A DNA stretch of 64,000 nucleotides. Source: Betaproteobacteria bacterium. GTDB taxonomy: Bacteria > Pseudomonadota > Gammaproteobacteria > Burkholderiales > Burkholderiaceae_C. The stretch lies in the NCBI GenBank assembly GCA_025356445.1, contig JANXSZ010000025.1, positions 1 through 64,000 of the forward strand. The letters are read 5' to 3'. This document shows, in pieces, positions 34,120-44,391 of this stretch. The notes under the pieces were generated by a model, which ran no database searches, had not been told where the DNA came from, and worked only from the letters and a program-made list of their open reading frames with translations. Within the stretch, counting starts at the first letter, position 1, and each line of letters begins with the position of its first letter. Position numbers and translations under genes: made by a program.

Positions 34120-35562
34120 TCAAACAGGTAGGCTGTCATGCCAGGGCAAGCCCTGTGGGGCACCCAAGTCCCAGAAAATTCCTGCCATGGCGCACAGACC
34201 TTCGCGCGCCACCGAGGCCAGCAGATGTTCGTTCGGAGCGTGTTGTGAGCAGGCCGGATAGGAATGCGGCACCCACAGCGTGGGCAGACCCAGCACATCG
34301 GCAAACACATCGTTGGGCAATGACCCCGCTAAATTGGGCAGCACCGTGACCGGCTTGCCGGTGCTGATGGCCATGGATTGCACCGCCCAGGTAACCCAGG
34401 GGTTGTCCACATCAAGCCGGGTTGCAGGAGATGCGGCAGTGACGTTGACCGCCACCTCGGTAAAACCATGGGCATCAAGGTGAGCACGCACGGTGTCTTG
34501 CAACTGCTGCCACGGTGTACCGGGCACAAAGCGCAGTTGGCAGTGGGCCACCGCCGCAGGGGGAATCGCGTTGATGGGGCGCTCGGCAGACCCCGCCCCC
34601 AGCGCCAGCACTTCCAGCGTATTCCAGGCGACGAGTCGCTCGGCGGTGCTTAGACCTGGCTCACCCCAGGCCGGGTTGGTTTGCGGATCGTCCGCGCCAC
34701 CGCCCATCTCCACGCCATCCAAGGCACGTCGCACACTTGGGGACACGGCGGACGGGCGCAATCCGTCAATCAGCAGCTTGCCGTGCGCATCCACCATCGT
34801 CGCGATGGCATGGGCCAGCACGATGCCAGGGTTGGTCAACACGCCGCCCCAGTTGCCCGAGTGGTAAGCCCGGTCGCGGCTGTGGACCCGCAGTGAAAAA
34901 TTCACGAGGCCGCGTGACCCCAAAAACACCGTGGGTTTGTCCGCATGGACGCGCGGCCCATCGCTGGCGATGAACACATCAGCCCGCAAGCGCCCCTGTC
35001 CGTTGTCGCGCTCTCGCTCGCACAGTGCCCGCAGGCCGGGGCTGCCCGCCTCTTCGCCCATTTCCAGCAGCAGGGTGATGTTGTAGCCCAGGTGGCCGCT
35101 GCGTGCGGTGATGACGTGCTGCAATGCACTGAAATTGATGCTGTGCTGCCCCTTGTTATCAGCAGTGCCACGGCCATACCAGCGTTCGCTGGCCCCGGTG
35201 CCTTCGGCCACCAATTGCCAAGGACTCAGGCCTTCGCGCCACTGTTTGTCCTGCCCACTCACCACATCACCATGTCCATAAGACAGCAGCGTGGGCAGCG
35301 CCTCGCTTTCGATGCGGCGTGCCACCAGCATAGGGCCACCTTTCGGGTCGGGGTTCTCCAGCACTTCGCAGACAAAACCCAGGCGGGTGAGCGTGGGCAC
35401 GATCTCGTCGTTCAGGTAAGCACCCAGCACGGGCTCAGGTGCCCCCTTGTCACTTTCAGTCCGCCAAGCCACCCGCCGAGCGATATCGCGCTGTAAATGG
35501 CCGGTATCGAACCAGTCTCCAGCTTGGGCCAGCAAAGCTTCACGGGTCATCGTGGACGGCAT
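34120..35562 (-). CDS. M20-family peptidase/deacylase
   Basis: 480 residues, no signal peptide, cytosolic. Metal-site blocks: LLSYGHGDVVSG (H, D), WYGRGTADNKGQHSINF (bridging D), LLEMGEEAGSPG (catalytic and ligand E), and a C-terminal LWVPHSYPACSQHAPNEH with the final His. It is closest to the long ArgE/DapE/CNDP-like M20 enzymes with a dimerisation insert between. It would hydrolyse an N-acylated or peptide-like substrate. It is in an operon with a Bug protein and divergent from a LysR regulator. Confidence 0.9.
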   Translation of the reverse strand: MPSTMTREALLAQAGDWFDTGHLQRDIARRVAWRTESDKGAPEPVLGAYLNDEIVPTLTRLGFVCEVLENPDPKGGPMLVARRIESEALPTLLSYGHGDVVSGQDKQWREGLSPWQLVAEGTGASERWYGRGTADNKGQHSINFSALQHVITARSGHLGYNITLLLEMGEEAGSPGLRALCERERDNGQGRLRADVFIASDGPRVHADKPTVFLGSRGLVNFSLRVHSRDRAYHSGNWGGVLTNPGIVLAHAIATMVDAHGKLLIDGLRPSAVSPSVRRALDGVEMGGGADDPQTNPAWGEPGLSTAERLVAWNTLEVLALGAGSAERPINAIPPAAVAHCQLRFVPGTPWQQLQDTVRAHLDAHGFTEVAVNVTAASPATRLDVDNPWVTWAVQSMAISTGKPVTVLPNLAGSLPNDVFADVLGLPTLWVPHSYPACSQHAPNEHLLASVAREGLCAMAGIFWDLGAPQGLPWHDSLPV

Positions 35563-35601
35563 CAGGAATCCTTTGACGTGTTCTTGTAATGTTTTCTAGT
35601 G

Positions 35602-35653
35602 TTGCCAAAATTCTAATAAACTGACTGTGGTTTCACAATTTGAGAATTTGCAA
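35602..35653. promoter_or_regulatory. LysR-type operator candidate, M20/LysR gap
   Basis: TTGCCAAAATTCT (35602-35614) and AGAATTTGCAA (35643-35653) form an interrupted inverted repeat in the 139-bp gap between divergent starts. This is the usual location of a LysR binding site that represses its own gene and activates the neighbour. Confidence 0.45.
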
Positions 35654-35701
35654 CGCTGCCTTGCTGTCACAGCAATCCAGAACCAACATCCAGCACACGC
35701 C

Positions 35702-36610
35702 ATGACCCTGTCCATGCTGGGCATTGCCCCCCGTTATTTTTTGGAAGTTGCACGCACCGGCTCGGTCAGTTTGGCTGCGGAGCAATTGCATGTCGCGACC
35801 TCGGCGGTCAGCCGTCAAATCAGCAAGCTGGAAGACAGCTTGGGCTGCCTGCTGTTTGAGCGCAAAGCCCGTGGCATGAACCTAAGTGAAGCCGGTGAAC
35901 GCTTGGCAGCGTACCTGCGTCACGCCCTGCACGACACCGACCGTGTGCTGGAAGAAGTGAAAGGCTTGGGCGGGCAGCGCGCCAGCCGGGTGCGCGTGGC
36001 CTGTACCGAAGGCTTGGCCATCGGCTTCATGCCCCAAGCGATGCACAGTTTTCGGCAAGCCAACCCCCAATGCACAGTGCATCTGCACGTGGGCACACCG
36101 GCTGAGGTCAGCCACCGTCTGCTGCGGGGTGAGGCGGACATTGGGCTCAAGTTTTCAGTCACACCCGAAAAAAACCTGACGCTGGCACACCAGCAGCCCG
36201 CGCCCATTCACCTGCTAATGGCCCCCTTCCACCCCTTGGCAGAGCGCAAAAGCGTGACACTGGCAGACATCGTGCGCTACCCGCTGGCCCTGCCTGAGCC
36301 GGGAGCCACTGTGCGACAGATGCTGGACTTGTGTTGCAGCCTTCAAGGGCGGCATTACGACACCGCCTACACCGGCAACAACTACGCCACGCTGCTCAGT
36401 CTGGCGGCTCAAGGCGAAGTGCTGACGTTGTCTGCCATGGTCAGTGCGGCGTATGCAATCAGTGCAGGCACGGTGGTGGCCGTGCCCGTGAACGAAGCGC
36501 AGTTCAAGCAACGCAGCTTGCAGGTGCTGACATTGGCATCGAGTCCCGCAGAATCCCAGAACAGCCAATTTGTGGCGCATTTGATTGACGCAGCGTTGGC
36601 CATGGCCTAG
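35702..36610 (+). CDS. LysR-family transcriptional regulator
   Basis: 302 residues from ATG 35702, the start that fits the family N-terminus (MLGIAPRYFLEVARTGSVSLAAEQL). The HTH includes LHVATSAVSRQISKLEDSLG and LLFERKARGMNLSEAG. The effector domain (RVRVACTEGLAIGFMPQAM, LLRGEADIGLKFSV) follows the standard fold. It is divergent from the M20/Bug pair and probably controls their expression in response to the imported compound. Confidence 0.92.
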   Translation: MTLSMLGIAPRYFLEVARTGSVSLAAEQLHVATSAVSRQISKLEDSLGCLLFERKARGMNLSEAGERLAAYLRHALHDTDRVLEEVKGLGGQRASRVRVACTEGLAIGFMPQAMHSFRQANPQCTVHLHVGTPAEVSHRLLRGEADIGLKFSVTPEKNLTLAHQQPAPIHLLMAPFHPLAERKSVTLADIVRYPLALPEPGATVRQMLDLCCSLQGRHYDTAYTGNNYATLLSLAAQGEVLTLSAMVSAAYAISAGTVVAVPVNEAQFKQRSLQVLTLASSPAESQNSQFVAHLIDAALAMA

Positions 36611-36729
36611 TGAACCGAACCTGTGCATCCACCGATGGCACGCTTGCAGCTGCAAAATAGCCAAAATCTTATATACCGTATGCGACAAGCCCATAGCACC
36701 TCGCCGCTCTAAACCCCGTAAACTCAAGC

Positions 36730-36763
36730 ACCGGGCCCAAGCATTTTTGGCCCGGTTTTTTTT
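36730..36763 (+). terminator. Strong intrinsic terminator between LysR gene and guaC
   Basis: CCGGGCC (36731-36737) pairs with GGCCCGG (36749-36755) and is followed by eight T residues. It ends LysR transcription. Since it also lies about 100 bp upstream of guaC, it could act as an attenuator in a guaC leader, but no aptamer is recognised. Confidence 0.85.
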
Positions 36764-36860
36764 GCCTGTTTCTTATGGCAAAGCCAAAAAACCGGCCCAA
36801 TCCAAGCGCTCACCCTGAGGCGTTCAACCGAGCCCTCAGTTACTTTTGGAGCCTGGATTC

Positions 36861-37838
36861 ATGGAAATTTTTGACTACGACAACATCCTCTTGCTGCCCC
36901 GCAAATGCCGGGTGGAGAGCCGCTCAGAGTGCGACACCAGCGTCACGTTGGGTGGCCGCAGCTTCAGGCTGCCGGTGGTGCCTGCCAACATGAAAACCGT
37001 GGTGGATGAAACGATTTGTACCTGGTTGGCGCAAAACGGTTACTTTTACGTGATGCACCGCTTTGATCTGGACAACGTGCAGTTCGTCAAAGACATGACA
37101 GCAAAAGGCTTGTTCTCGTCGATTTCTCTGGGGGTAAAAGCGCCCGATTACGCCACAGTGGAACGGTTTGTGGCTGAAGGCCTGTGCCCTGAGTACATCA
37201 CCATCGACATTGCCCATGGCCATGCCGACAGCGTGCAGCACATGATTACCTGCCTCAAGCAAAAGCTGCCTGCGGCCTTCGTGATCGCAGGCAATGTGGG
37301 AACACCTGAAGCCGTGATTGATTTGGAAAACTGGGGAGCGGATGCCACCAAGGTGGGGATAGGCCCCGGCAAGGTCTGCATTACCAAGCTGAAAACCGGC
37401 TTTGGTACGGGCGGCTGGCAACTCAGCGCGCTGAAGTGGTGTGCCCGTGTGGCCACCAAGCCCATCATTGCCGATGGTGGTATCCGCGACCATGGCGACA
37501 TCGCCAAGAGCGTGCGCTTTGGCGCTTCAATGGTCATGATTGGCTCGCTGTTTGCTGGGCATGAAGAATCGCCAGGCAAAACTGTTGAGGTGGACGGCAA
37601 GCTGTTCAAAGAATACTACGGCTCGGCCAGCGACTTCAACAAGGGCGAGTACAAGCATGTGGAAGGCAAGCGCATTCTGGAGCCTATCAAGGGTCTTCTG
37701 GCGAATACGCTGATCGAGATGGAGCAGGATGTGCAAAGCTCGATCTCGTATGCCGGAGGCAAAAAGTTGATGGACATCCGCAAAGTGAACTACGTCACGC
37801 TGGGCGGCGACAACGCAGGCGAGCATTTGCTGATGTGA
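36861..37838 (+). CDS. guaC: GMP reductase
   Basis: 325 residues, normal for the short GuaC type without CBS domains. It has [21 protein letters not shown] at the start (substrate-site start of IMPDH/GMPR barrels), [25 protein letters not shown], the catalytic-Cys loop [17 protein letters not shown] and [19 protein letters not shown]. It reduces GMP to IMP with NADPH, returning guanine nucleotides to the purine pool. ATG 36861 is the family start; an in-frame ATG lies 15 bases upstream. It stands alone between a LysR gene and a hydrolase in the opposite direction. Confidence 0.96.
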   Translation: MEIFDYDNILLLPRKCRVESRSECDTSVTLGGRSFRLPVVPANMKTVVDETICTWLAQNGYFYVMHRFDLDNVQFVKDMTAKGLFSSISLGVKAPDYATVERFVAEGLCPEYITIDIAHGHADSVQHMITCLKQKLPAAFVIAGNVGTPEAVIDLENWGADATKVGIGPGKVCITKLKTGFGTGGWQLSALKWCARVATKPIIADGGIRDHGDIAKSVRFGASMVMIGSLFAGHEESPGKTVEVDGKLFKEYYGSASDFNKGEYKHVEGKRILEPIKGLLANTLIEMEQDVQSSISYAGGKKLMDIRKVNYVTLGGDNAGEHLLM

Positions 37839-37857
37839 ACAACGGGCGAGGGTTGGG

Positions 37858-38691
37858 CTACAGCCCCAGCAAACCCAACGCCAATTGATGCAAGCGGTGC
37901 CCGGGCTGTGCCAGGGCATCCACGATATTGAAGTGGTTCAGGCTGGGCAAGACTTCGCACAGGGGTACGCGATCTCTGCCCCAGGCGGCTTGCATCAAGG
38001 CGTTGTGACGGATGAATTCAGCGCTTTCATCACCGCCCACCACCGTCAGCAGTTGGCCTTGAGCAGGTGTTGGCAGATAGGCTGGGCTGCTGGAGGCCAC
38101 GTGCTCGAGCGTGAGTTGCAAAGAAGCCTGAAATGAAGGCGTCTGGCGCAGGGACTCCAGCTCATAAAGACCTGAAATCGACAGTGCGTTCTTGAAGGGG
38201 GTTACAGATGCGTCCGTCATCAGCATCGCTGCCAAATGCCCACCCGCCGAATGCCCCACGACAGTCACGCACGTTGGGTCGCCGCCATAGTCGGCAATAT
38301 GCCGTTGCACCCATGCCAAGGCTTTCACCATTTGCTGGGCGATATCGGGCACGGTGACAGCTGGGCACAACGCATAGTTGGGCAATACCACACATGCACC
38401 AGCGGTGTTAAAAACAGGCGCAATGAAAGAGTGATCCGCTTTGTCTAATGAACGCCAATAACCACCATGAATGAACAGCAGCACGGGTTGGCGTTGGCCA
38501 GCCGCAGCAGTTGCAGGAAACACGTCCAACATCTCGTTCAAACCATCGCCATAAGGCACATCCAAGGTACAGGCACTGCTTTCCCGTACAGCGTTAGAAG
38601 CCTGCACCCAGCGGGCAAAGTAATCGGCGTAATCAGGCACTCGCGCCCGGTTGTTGTACATACGCTCTAGCCATTCAGCATCATGGTGCAT
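37858..38691 (-). CDS. Alpha/beta hydrolase (formamidase/esterase-like)
   Basis: 277 residues. An oxyanion motif FIHGGYWRSLDKADHSF is followed by the nucleophile elbow VVGHSAGGHLAAML and a C-terminal LNHFNIVDAL with the catalytic His. This HGGYW type is typical of esterases and N-formylkynurenine formamidase-like enzymes. No tryptophan-catabolism genes are near, so the substrate is open. It converges on guaC and has no signal peptide. Confidence 0.88.
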   Translation of the reverse strand: MHHDAEWLERMYNNRARVPDYADYFARWVQASNAVRESSACTLDVPYGDGLNEMLDVFPATAAAGQRQPVLLFIHGGYWRSLDKADHSFIAPVFNTAGACVVLPNYALCPAVTVPDIAQQMVKALAWVQRHIADYGGDPTCVTVVGHSAGGHLAAMLMTDASVTPFKNALSISGLYELESLRQTPSFQASLQLTLEHVASSSPAYLPTPAQGQLLTVVGGDESAEFIRHNALMQAAWGRDRVPLCEVLPSLNHFNIVDALAQPGHRLHQLALGLLGL

Positions 38692-38736
38692 GACGGTACC
38701 TCTAGGAATCTAGAAAAGATGAAGGGTAAAAAGCCA

Positions 38737-38768
38737 AAAGCCCGGCGAACTTGCGTTCACCGGGCTTT
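38737..38768 (-). terminator. Intrinsic terminator of ompA
   Basis: AAAGCCCGG...CCGGGCTTT encloses a second short GAAC/GTTC pairing. On the minus strand it is followed by TGGCTTTTTA, about 50 bp after the OmpA stop codon. Confidence 0.8.
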
Positions 38769-38817
38769 CGAATACGTATGCAGAAGGCGACTTTGCAGTC
38801 ACCTTACAGGCTAGGTA

Positions 38818-39483
38818 TTACTTGGTAGCGCGCGTGCCAACCACTTCGATTTCAACGCGACGGTTTTTAGCTTGACCTTCTTTGGTCTTGTTGTCAGCAA
38901 CAGGCTGCTTCTTGCCCTTGCCTTCGGTGTAAACGCGGTTCTTTTCGATGCCCTTGGACACCAAATAAGCCTTCACAGCTTCAGCACGCTTCACGGACAA
39001 CTTTTGGTTGTAAGCATCGCTACCGATGGAGTCGGTGTGACCCACAGCGATGATGACTTCCAGGTTGATGTCCTTGACTTTACCGGTCAGGTCATCCAAC
39101 TTGGCCTTGCCTTCAGGCTTGAGGACAGCCTTGTTGAAGTCAAAGAACGCGTCAGCAGCGTAAGTAACTTTGGTTGCAGCAACAGCAGCGGGCGCAACAA
39201 CAGCAGCTGCGGGGGCAGCAGGTTCAGCTGCTTTAGGAGCCATTGCAGGAGCGGCTGCGGGAGCGGCAGCAGGAGCCATTGCAGCCTTAGGTGCAATCGC
39301 GCCATCGCAAGTTGCAGCAGCGGTAGCAGGTGTCCAGTTGGCATCGCGCCAGCAGAATTCGTTGGTGCCGTTTTTCCACACGGTGCCGTCAGCAGCACGC
39401 CAGTTGTCAACGGTTTGGGCGCCAGCAGCAGTTACGAGCGCAGCGGAGGCAAACAGCATTGCCACTTTATTCAGTTTTTTCAT
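38818..39483 (-). CDS. ompA: OmpA-family outer membrane protein
   Basis: 221 residues. A signal peptide ends at AAGAQ. A short N-terminal module contains NWRAADGTVWKNGTNEFCW and ATCDGAI, with two cysteines that may form a disulfide. A long Ala/Pro-rich linker (about 68-105) follows. The peptidoglycan-binding OmpA C-domain has AFFDFNKAVLKPEGKAKLDDL, AVGHTDSIGSDAYNQKLSVKRAEAV and GEGKKQPVADN-like segments with RRVEIEV. There is no eight-stranded barrel domain, as in other Comamonadaceae proteins of this type. It anchors the envelope to peptidoglycan. It is divergent from gyrA with a 270-bp gap. Confidence 0.93.
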   Translation of the reverse strand: MKKLNKVAMLFASAALVTAAGAQTVDNWRAADGTVWKNGTNEFCWRDANWTPATAAATCDGAIAPKAAMAPAAAPAAAPAMAPKAAEPAAPAAAVVAPAAVAATKVTYAADAFFDFNKAVLKPEGKAKLDDLTGKVKDINLEVIIAVGHTDSIGSDAYNQKLSVKRAEAVKAYLVSKGIEKNRVYTEGKGKKQPVADNKTKEGQAKNRRVEIEVVGTRATK

Positions 39484-39753
39484 GGTTCTCCTCGAGAGAA
39501 AAAGAGCCGCAGACGCGCTGCGAGATTGAAACGTTTCAAGCGACCATCACCTGAACCGCGTGAACTGATTGTGCCACACGACATCGCTTATTCCATAGCA
39601 AACCCCGCTGGGCAGGCCGGTGTAGAACAGGATTTGGGCTGATTCACGAGGAATAACCCGCAATTTGTTGCAAGTACGCGACAATGCCTTGCCCGTAAAA
39701 TCTATGGCTTTAGTCAGCTCAACTTCGCCCAACTTCGTGTTGGCGCCCCCTCC

Positions 39754-42531
39754 ATGACCCAGTTCGCCAAAGAAACCCTGCCCATCAGCCTGGAAGAGGA
39801 AATGCGCCGCAGTTACCTCGACTACGCCATGAGCGTGATCGTGGGCCGTGCGCTGCCTGATGCCCGCGACGGCCTCAAGCCTGTTCATCGCCGCGCCCTG
39901 TTTGCGATGCACGAGCTGAACAACGACTGGAACCGCCCTTATAAGAAGTCCGCCCGTATTGTTGGCGACGTGATCGGCAAGTACCACCCGCATGGCGATC
40001 AGTCGGTGTACGACACCATCGTTCGCATGGCACAAGACTTCTCGATGCGCCACATGCTGGTGGACGGCCAGGGCAATTTCGGCTCAGTCGACGGCGACAA
40101 CGCCGCCGCCATGCGGTACACCGAAATCCGCCTGACCAAGATTGCTCACGAAATGCTGGCCGATATTGACAAAGAAACCGTCAACTTCGGCCCCAACTAC
40201 GACGGCTCTGAAAAAGAACCTCTGGTGCTGCCCAGCAAGGTGCCCAACCTGCTCATCAACGGCTCAGGCGGTATCGCGGTCGGCATGGCCACCAACATCC
40301 CACCGCACAACTTGAACGAAGTGGTGGACGCCTGCCTGCACCTGCTGCGCCACCCCGAGGCCAGCATCGACGAGTTGATGGAAATCATCCCTGCGCCTGA
40401 CTTCCCCACCGCTGGCATCATTTACGGCATCAACGGCGTGCGTGACGGCTACCGTACCGGTCGCGGCAAGGTGGTGATGCGCGCACGCGTCCACTTTGAA
40501 GACATTGACCGTGGCCAGCGCCAAGCCATCATCGTGGACGAGCTGCCCTACCAGGTCAACAAAAAGACCCTGCAAGAGCGCATGGCCGAGCTGGTGCATG
40601 AGAAGAAGATTGAAGGCATCAGCCACATACAGGACGAATCCGACAAGTCCGGCATGCGCTTGGTGATTGAACTCAAGCGTGGCGAAGTGCCCGAGGTAGT
40701 GCTGAACAACCTGTACAAACAGACCCAGTTGCAAGACACCTTCGGCATGAACATGGTGGCCTTGATCGACGGCCAGCCCAAGCTGTGCAACTTGAAGGAT
40801 TTGATCTCGGTGTTCCTGGAGCACCGCCGCGAAGTCGTCACCCGCCGCACCGTATTCACCCTGCGCAAAGCCCGCGAACGTGGCCATGTGCTGGAAGGCC
40901 TCGCTGTCGCACTCGCCAACATCGACGACTTCATCCGTATCATCCGCAACGCACCCACGCCGCCTGTGGCCAAAGCCGAGCTGATGGAGATTCCGTGGGA
41001 CAGCAGATTGGTGCGCGAAATGCTCACCCGAACCCGCGAGGATGGCGGCATCATCAACGCCGATGCCTACCGCCCTGATGGCATGGAAAAGGAATTTGGC
41101 ATGGGCAACGATGGCCTGTACCGCCTGAGTGAAACCCAAGCGCAAGAAATTCTACAGATGCGTTTGCAACGCCTGACCGGTTTGGAGCAGGACAAGATCG
41201 TCGCTGAATACAAAGAGGTGATGGCGCAGATTGACGATTTGCTCGATATTCTGGCCCGCCCTGAGCGCGTCTCCACCATCATCAGCGAAGAGCTGACGCA
41301 CATCAAAAACGAATTCGGCCAGACCAAACTGGGTGCACGCCGCAGCCTGGTGGAACACAGCTCGTACGACCTGAGCACCGAAGACCTGATAACGCCCACC
41401 GACATGGTGGTCACGCTCTCCCACAGCGGCTACATCAAGAGCCAGCCCTTGTCCGAGTACCGCGCCCAAAAGCGTGGCGGGCGCGGCAAACAGGCCACCA
41501 CCACCAAAGAAGACGACTGGATTGACCAGCTCTTTATCGCCAACACCCACGACTACATCCTGTGTTTCAGCAACCGGGGCCGCCTGTACTGGATCAAGGT
41601 ATGGGAAGTGCCCGCCGGTTCACGCGGCTCACGCGGTCGCCCCATCGTCAACATGCTCCCGCTGCAAGAGGGTGAAAAAATCAACGTTGCCTTGGCGTTG
41701 ACAGGTGAATTCCGCACCTTCCCGGCTGACCACTATGTATTCATGTCCACCAGCATGGGCACGGTCAAAAAGACCTCGCTGGACGAATTCTCCAACCCGC
41801 GTAAGGCCGGCATCATCGCCGTTGACCTGGACGAAGGCGATTTCTTGATCGGCGCAGCACTCACCGACGGCGCACACGATGTGATGCTTTTCAGCGATGG
41901 TGGCAAAGCCGTGCGCTTTGACGAAAACGACGTGCGCCCCATGGGCCGTAACGCCCGTGGCGTGCGCGGCATGATGCTGGACGTTGACCAGGGCGTGATT
42001 GCCATGCTGGTGTCGGAATCTATCGTGCCATTGGCTTTGCTGGAAGACGGCAGCGTAGACACCACCGTGCCGCAAATCCCTACCCACAGCGTGCTGACCG
42101 CCACCGAAAACGGCTACGGCAAACGCACCAGCATCCTGGAATACACCCGCCATGGTCGCGGCACCAAGGGCATGATCGCCATCCAGCAGACCGAACGCAA
42201 CGGCAAAGTGGTTGCCGCCACGCTGGTCAAGGCGGACGATGAAATCATGCTGATTACCGACAAGGGTGTGCTTGTGCGCACCCGCGTTAGCGAAATCCGG
42301 GAAATGGGCCGCGCCACCCAGGGCGTGACCTTGATCGGTCTGGACGAAGGCTCCAAACTCAGTGGTTTACAACGCATTGTTGAAAACGACGCGAACCAGA
42401 GCGATGCGGGAGAGTCCAACGACACAACCGAGGCGCTTGACACCCCCGCCACGGACAACCCCACAGGCACCGACAACGGTACGCCTGATCTTCCTGATAC
42501 CCCTGATGCATCCGAGGCATCGGGTTCTTAA
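39754..42531 (+). CDS. gyrA: DNA gyrase subunit A
   Basis: 925 residues. The catalytic Tyr is Y122 in [12 protein letters not shown], the same number as in E. coli. The quinolone-region reads [13 protein letters not shown], giving Q83 and D87 in E. coli numbering. The C-terminal pinwheel follows, with the GyrA box QKRGGRGK and repeated [17 protein letters not shown]-like blades. The end is an acidic, Thr/Asp/Pro-rich tail (about 880-925). With GyrB it introduces negative supercoils. It heads a run of plus-strand genes through aroA-cmk and rpsA. Confidence 0.98.
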   Translation: MTQFAKETLPISLEEEMRRSYLDYAMSVIVGRALPDARDGLKPVHRRALFAMHELNNDWNRPYKKSARIVGDVIGKYHPHGDQSVYDTIVRMAQDFSMRHMLVDGQGNFGSVDGDNAAAMRYTEIRLTKIAHEMLADIDKETVNFGPNYDGSEKEPLVLPSKVPNLLINGSGGIAVGMATNIPPHNLNEVVDACLHLLRHPEASIDELMEIIPAPDFPTAGIIYGINGVRDGYRTGRGKVVMRARVHFEDIDRGQRQAIIVDELPYQVNKKTLQERMAELVHEKKIEGISHIQDESDKSGMRLVIELKRGEVPEVVLNNLYKQTQLQDTFGMNMVALIDGQPKLCNLKDLISVFLEHRREVVTRRTVFTLRKARERGHVLEGLAVALANIDDFIRIIRNAPTPPVAKAELMEIPWDSRLVREMLTRTREDGGIINADAYRPDGMEKEFGMGNDGLYRLSETQAQEILQMRLQRLTGLEQDKIVAEYKEVMAQIDDLLDILARPERVSTIISEELTHIKNEFGQTKLGARRSLVEHSSYDLSTEDLITPTDMVVTLSHSGYIKSQPLSEYRAQKRGGRGKQATTTKEDDWIDQLFIANTHDYILCFSNRGRLYWIKVWEVPAGSRGSRGRPIVNMLPLQEGEKINVALALTGEFRTFPADHYVFMSTSMGTVKKTSLDEFSNPRKAGIIAVDLDEGDFLIGAALTDGAHDVMLFSDGGKAVRFDENDVRPMGRNARGVRGMMLDVDQGVIAMLVSESIVPLALLEDGSVDTTVPQIPTHSVLTATENGYGKRTSILEYTRHGRGTKGMIAIQQTERNGKVVAATLVKADDEIMLITDKGVLVRTRVSEIREMGRATQGVTLIGLDEGSKLSGLQRIVENDANQSDAGESNDTTEALDTPATDNPTGTDNGTPDLPDTPDASEASGS

Positions 42532-42552
42532 GTCACACTGAAACTCATTCCC

Positions 42553-43182
42553 ATGAAAAAACCAATGGCCTCTCGTTTTGCTCTCTTTTTCGTAGCTGCT
42601 GTAGCACTACCTGCCTGCTCTATTGCCCAAAATAGCCCTCAAACTGCAACCACACCCGCTGCTGTACCGACAGCCAGCCAGCGCGAACTCGCGACCAAGC
42701 TGGTCGCGCTACAACGTGGCCCTGAAATGGAGCGCATGGCGTTTCAATTGACCGGCAGTGCCGTGCAACCCGTGATCGCCAAATGGGCACCCAAGCTCGA
42801 AAACATGCCCAAGGCCGATCAGGAAAAAGCCCGTGACCAGCTCAATACCGAACTGAAAACGCTGGGCGACAGCACCCGCAAAATCATCGAAACGCAAATG
42901 GACAAGTCCGCCGACAGCACCTTGCTGCCTGCGTACATCGAGCGCTTCTCAGAAGCCGAAATGAAACAACTGGTGACCTTGTTTGAGTCCCCTGCCTTTA
43001 AGAAATACCAAACTGCTGCGCCAGAATTGGGCAATGTCTGGATCAAGGATGTGGTGGACAACAGCCGCACCGTAGTGGACGAAAAGACCAAAGCCTTCGA
43101 CGTTATTGCGGCCAAGATTGTGGGTGAAAAAGCAGGTCACGACAAAGCTGTGGCGGAAAAACCCGTCGCTAAAAAGAAGTAA
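42553..43182 (+). CDS. DUF2059-domain lipoprotein
   Basis: 209 residues. The N-terminus MKKPMASRFALFFVAAVALPAC has a lipobox-like LPAC, so Cys22 may be lipidated. The DUF2059-type helical domain follows: QRELATKLVALQRGPEMERMAFQLT, then RFSEAEMKQLVTLFESPAFKKYQ. A Lys-rich end (KPVAKKK) is present. The function is unknown; it is a common neighbour of gyrA-serC in Burkholderiales. It lies 21 bp after gyrA. Confidence 0.82.
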   Translation: MKKPMASRFALFFVAAVALPACSIAQNSPQTATTPAAVPTASQRELATKLVALQRGPEMERMAFQLTGSAVQPVIAKWAPKLENMPKADQEKARDQLNTELKTLGDSTRKIIETQMDKSADSTLLPAYIERFSEAEMKQLVTLFESPAFKKYQTAAPELGNVWIKDVVDNSRTVVDEKTKAFDVIAAKIVGEKAGHDKAVAEKPVAKKK

Positions 43183-43206
43183 AAACTCTACCCCGCTCCA
43201 CCCCCC

Positions 43207-44391
43207 ATGCAAGACACGCTCATGACGCCTGCTGTTGAATCCACCCGCCCTTTCAACTTCTCTGCTGGCCCTGCAGCCATGCCAGAAGCCGTGTTGCGGC
43301 AAGCCGCCAGTGAAATGCTGGACTGGCACGGCAGTGGCATGAGCGTGATGGAAATGAGCCACCGTGGCAAAGAGTTCATCTCGATTTACGAACAGGCTGA
43401 GGCGGATTTGCGCGAACTGCTGGCTGTGCCCGCGAACTTCAAAATCCTGTTCATGCAAGGTGGTGGATTGGGCGAAAACGCCATCGTTCCACTGAACCTG
43501 TCACGCGGTGCAAGTGCTGATTTCGTGGTAACAGGCAGCTGGAGTGAGAAATCAGCCAAAGAAGCAGGCAAATACTGCAAATCAGCCATCATCGCCAGCA
43601 ATGCAGCGCAAAGCTACACCCGCCTGCCCGACGCCAGCACATGGCAGCTCAGCACCACGCCCAGCTACGTCCACCTGTGCAGCAACGAAACCATCCACGG
43701 CGTGGAATTCCACACCCTGCCTGACCTCAAAGCCCTGGGCTGCGACGTGCCACTGGTGATTGATTTTTCGTCCCACGTTGCTTCGCGCACGGTGGACTGG
43801 TCTAAAGTGGGCTTGGCTTTTGGCGGTGCGCAAAAGAACCTGGGCCCCGCAGGCTTGACGCTGGTGGTGGTACGCGAAGACTTGCTGGGCCATGCCCTCG
43901 CCATCTGCCCTAGCGCTTTCAATTACAAAACTGTGGCCGACAACGGCTCGATGTACAACACGCCCCCCACCTACGCCATCTACATGGCAGGCTTGACCTT
44001 CCAATGGCTGAAAGCGCAAACCGAAACGGTAGCGGGTACCGTGCTGACTGGCGTGGCCGCCATGGAACACCGCAACATCGCCAAAGCCAAGTTGCTGTAC
44101 GACTTCATCGACCAGTCATCGCTGTATGTGAACCACGTTGCCCCAGATTGCCGCTCGCGCATGAACGTGCCTTTCTTCATTCGCGATGCAGGCCTCACCG
44201 GGCCGCGTTACGACGCCTTTTTGACGGGCGCCAAGGCACGTGGCCTGCTGCAACTCAAAGGCCATAAATCGGTAGGCGGTCTGCGCGCGAGTATCTATAA
44301 CGCCATGCCCGTCGCAGGCGTGCAAGCGCTGGTGGACTACCTGCGCGATTTCGAACGCACCTTGTCTTCATTTTGTAAATCCGTCCCATGA
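43207..44391 (+). CDS. serC: Phosphoserine aminotransferase
   Basis: 394 residues of the class V aminotransferase family. [19 protein letters not shown] and [14 protein letters not shown] are characteristic SerC openings, and the PLP lysine lies in [12 protein letters not shown]. It makes 3-phosphoserine from 3-phosphohydroxypyruvate and also serves pyridoxal phosphate synthesis. The start could also be the ATG at 43222. It overlaps pheA by four bases, so translation is coupled. The serC-pheA-tyrA-aroA order is a standard betaproteobacterial arrangement. Confidence 0.96.
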   Translation: MQDTLMTPAVESTRPFNFSAGPAAMPEAVLRQAASEMLDWHGSGMSVMEMSHRGKEFISIYEQAEADLRELLAVPANFKILFMQGGGLGENAIVPLNLSRGASADFVVTGSWSEKSAKEAGKYCKSAIIASNAAQSYTRLPDASTWQLSTTPSYVHLCSNETIHGVEFHTLPDLKALGCDVPLVIDFSSHVASRTVDWSKVGLAFGGAQKNLGPAGLTLVVVREDLLGHALAICPSAFNYKTVADNGSMYNTPPTYAIYMAGLTFQWLKAQTETVAGTVLTGVAAMEHRNIAKAKLLYDFIDQSSLYVNHVAPDCRSRMNVPFFIRDAGLTGPRYDAFLTGAKARGLLQLKGHKSVGGLRASIYNAMPVAGVQALVDYLRDFERTLSSFCKSVP

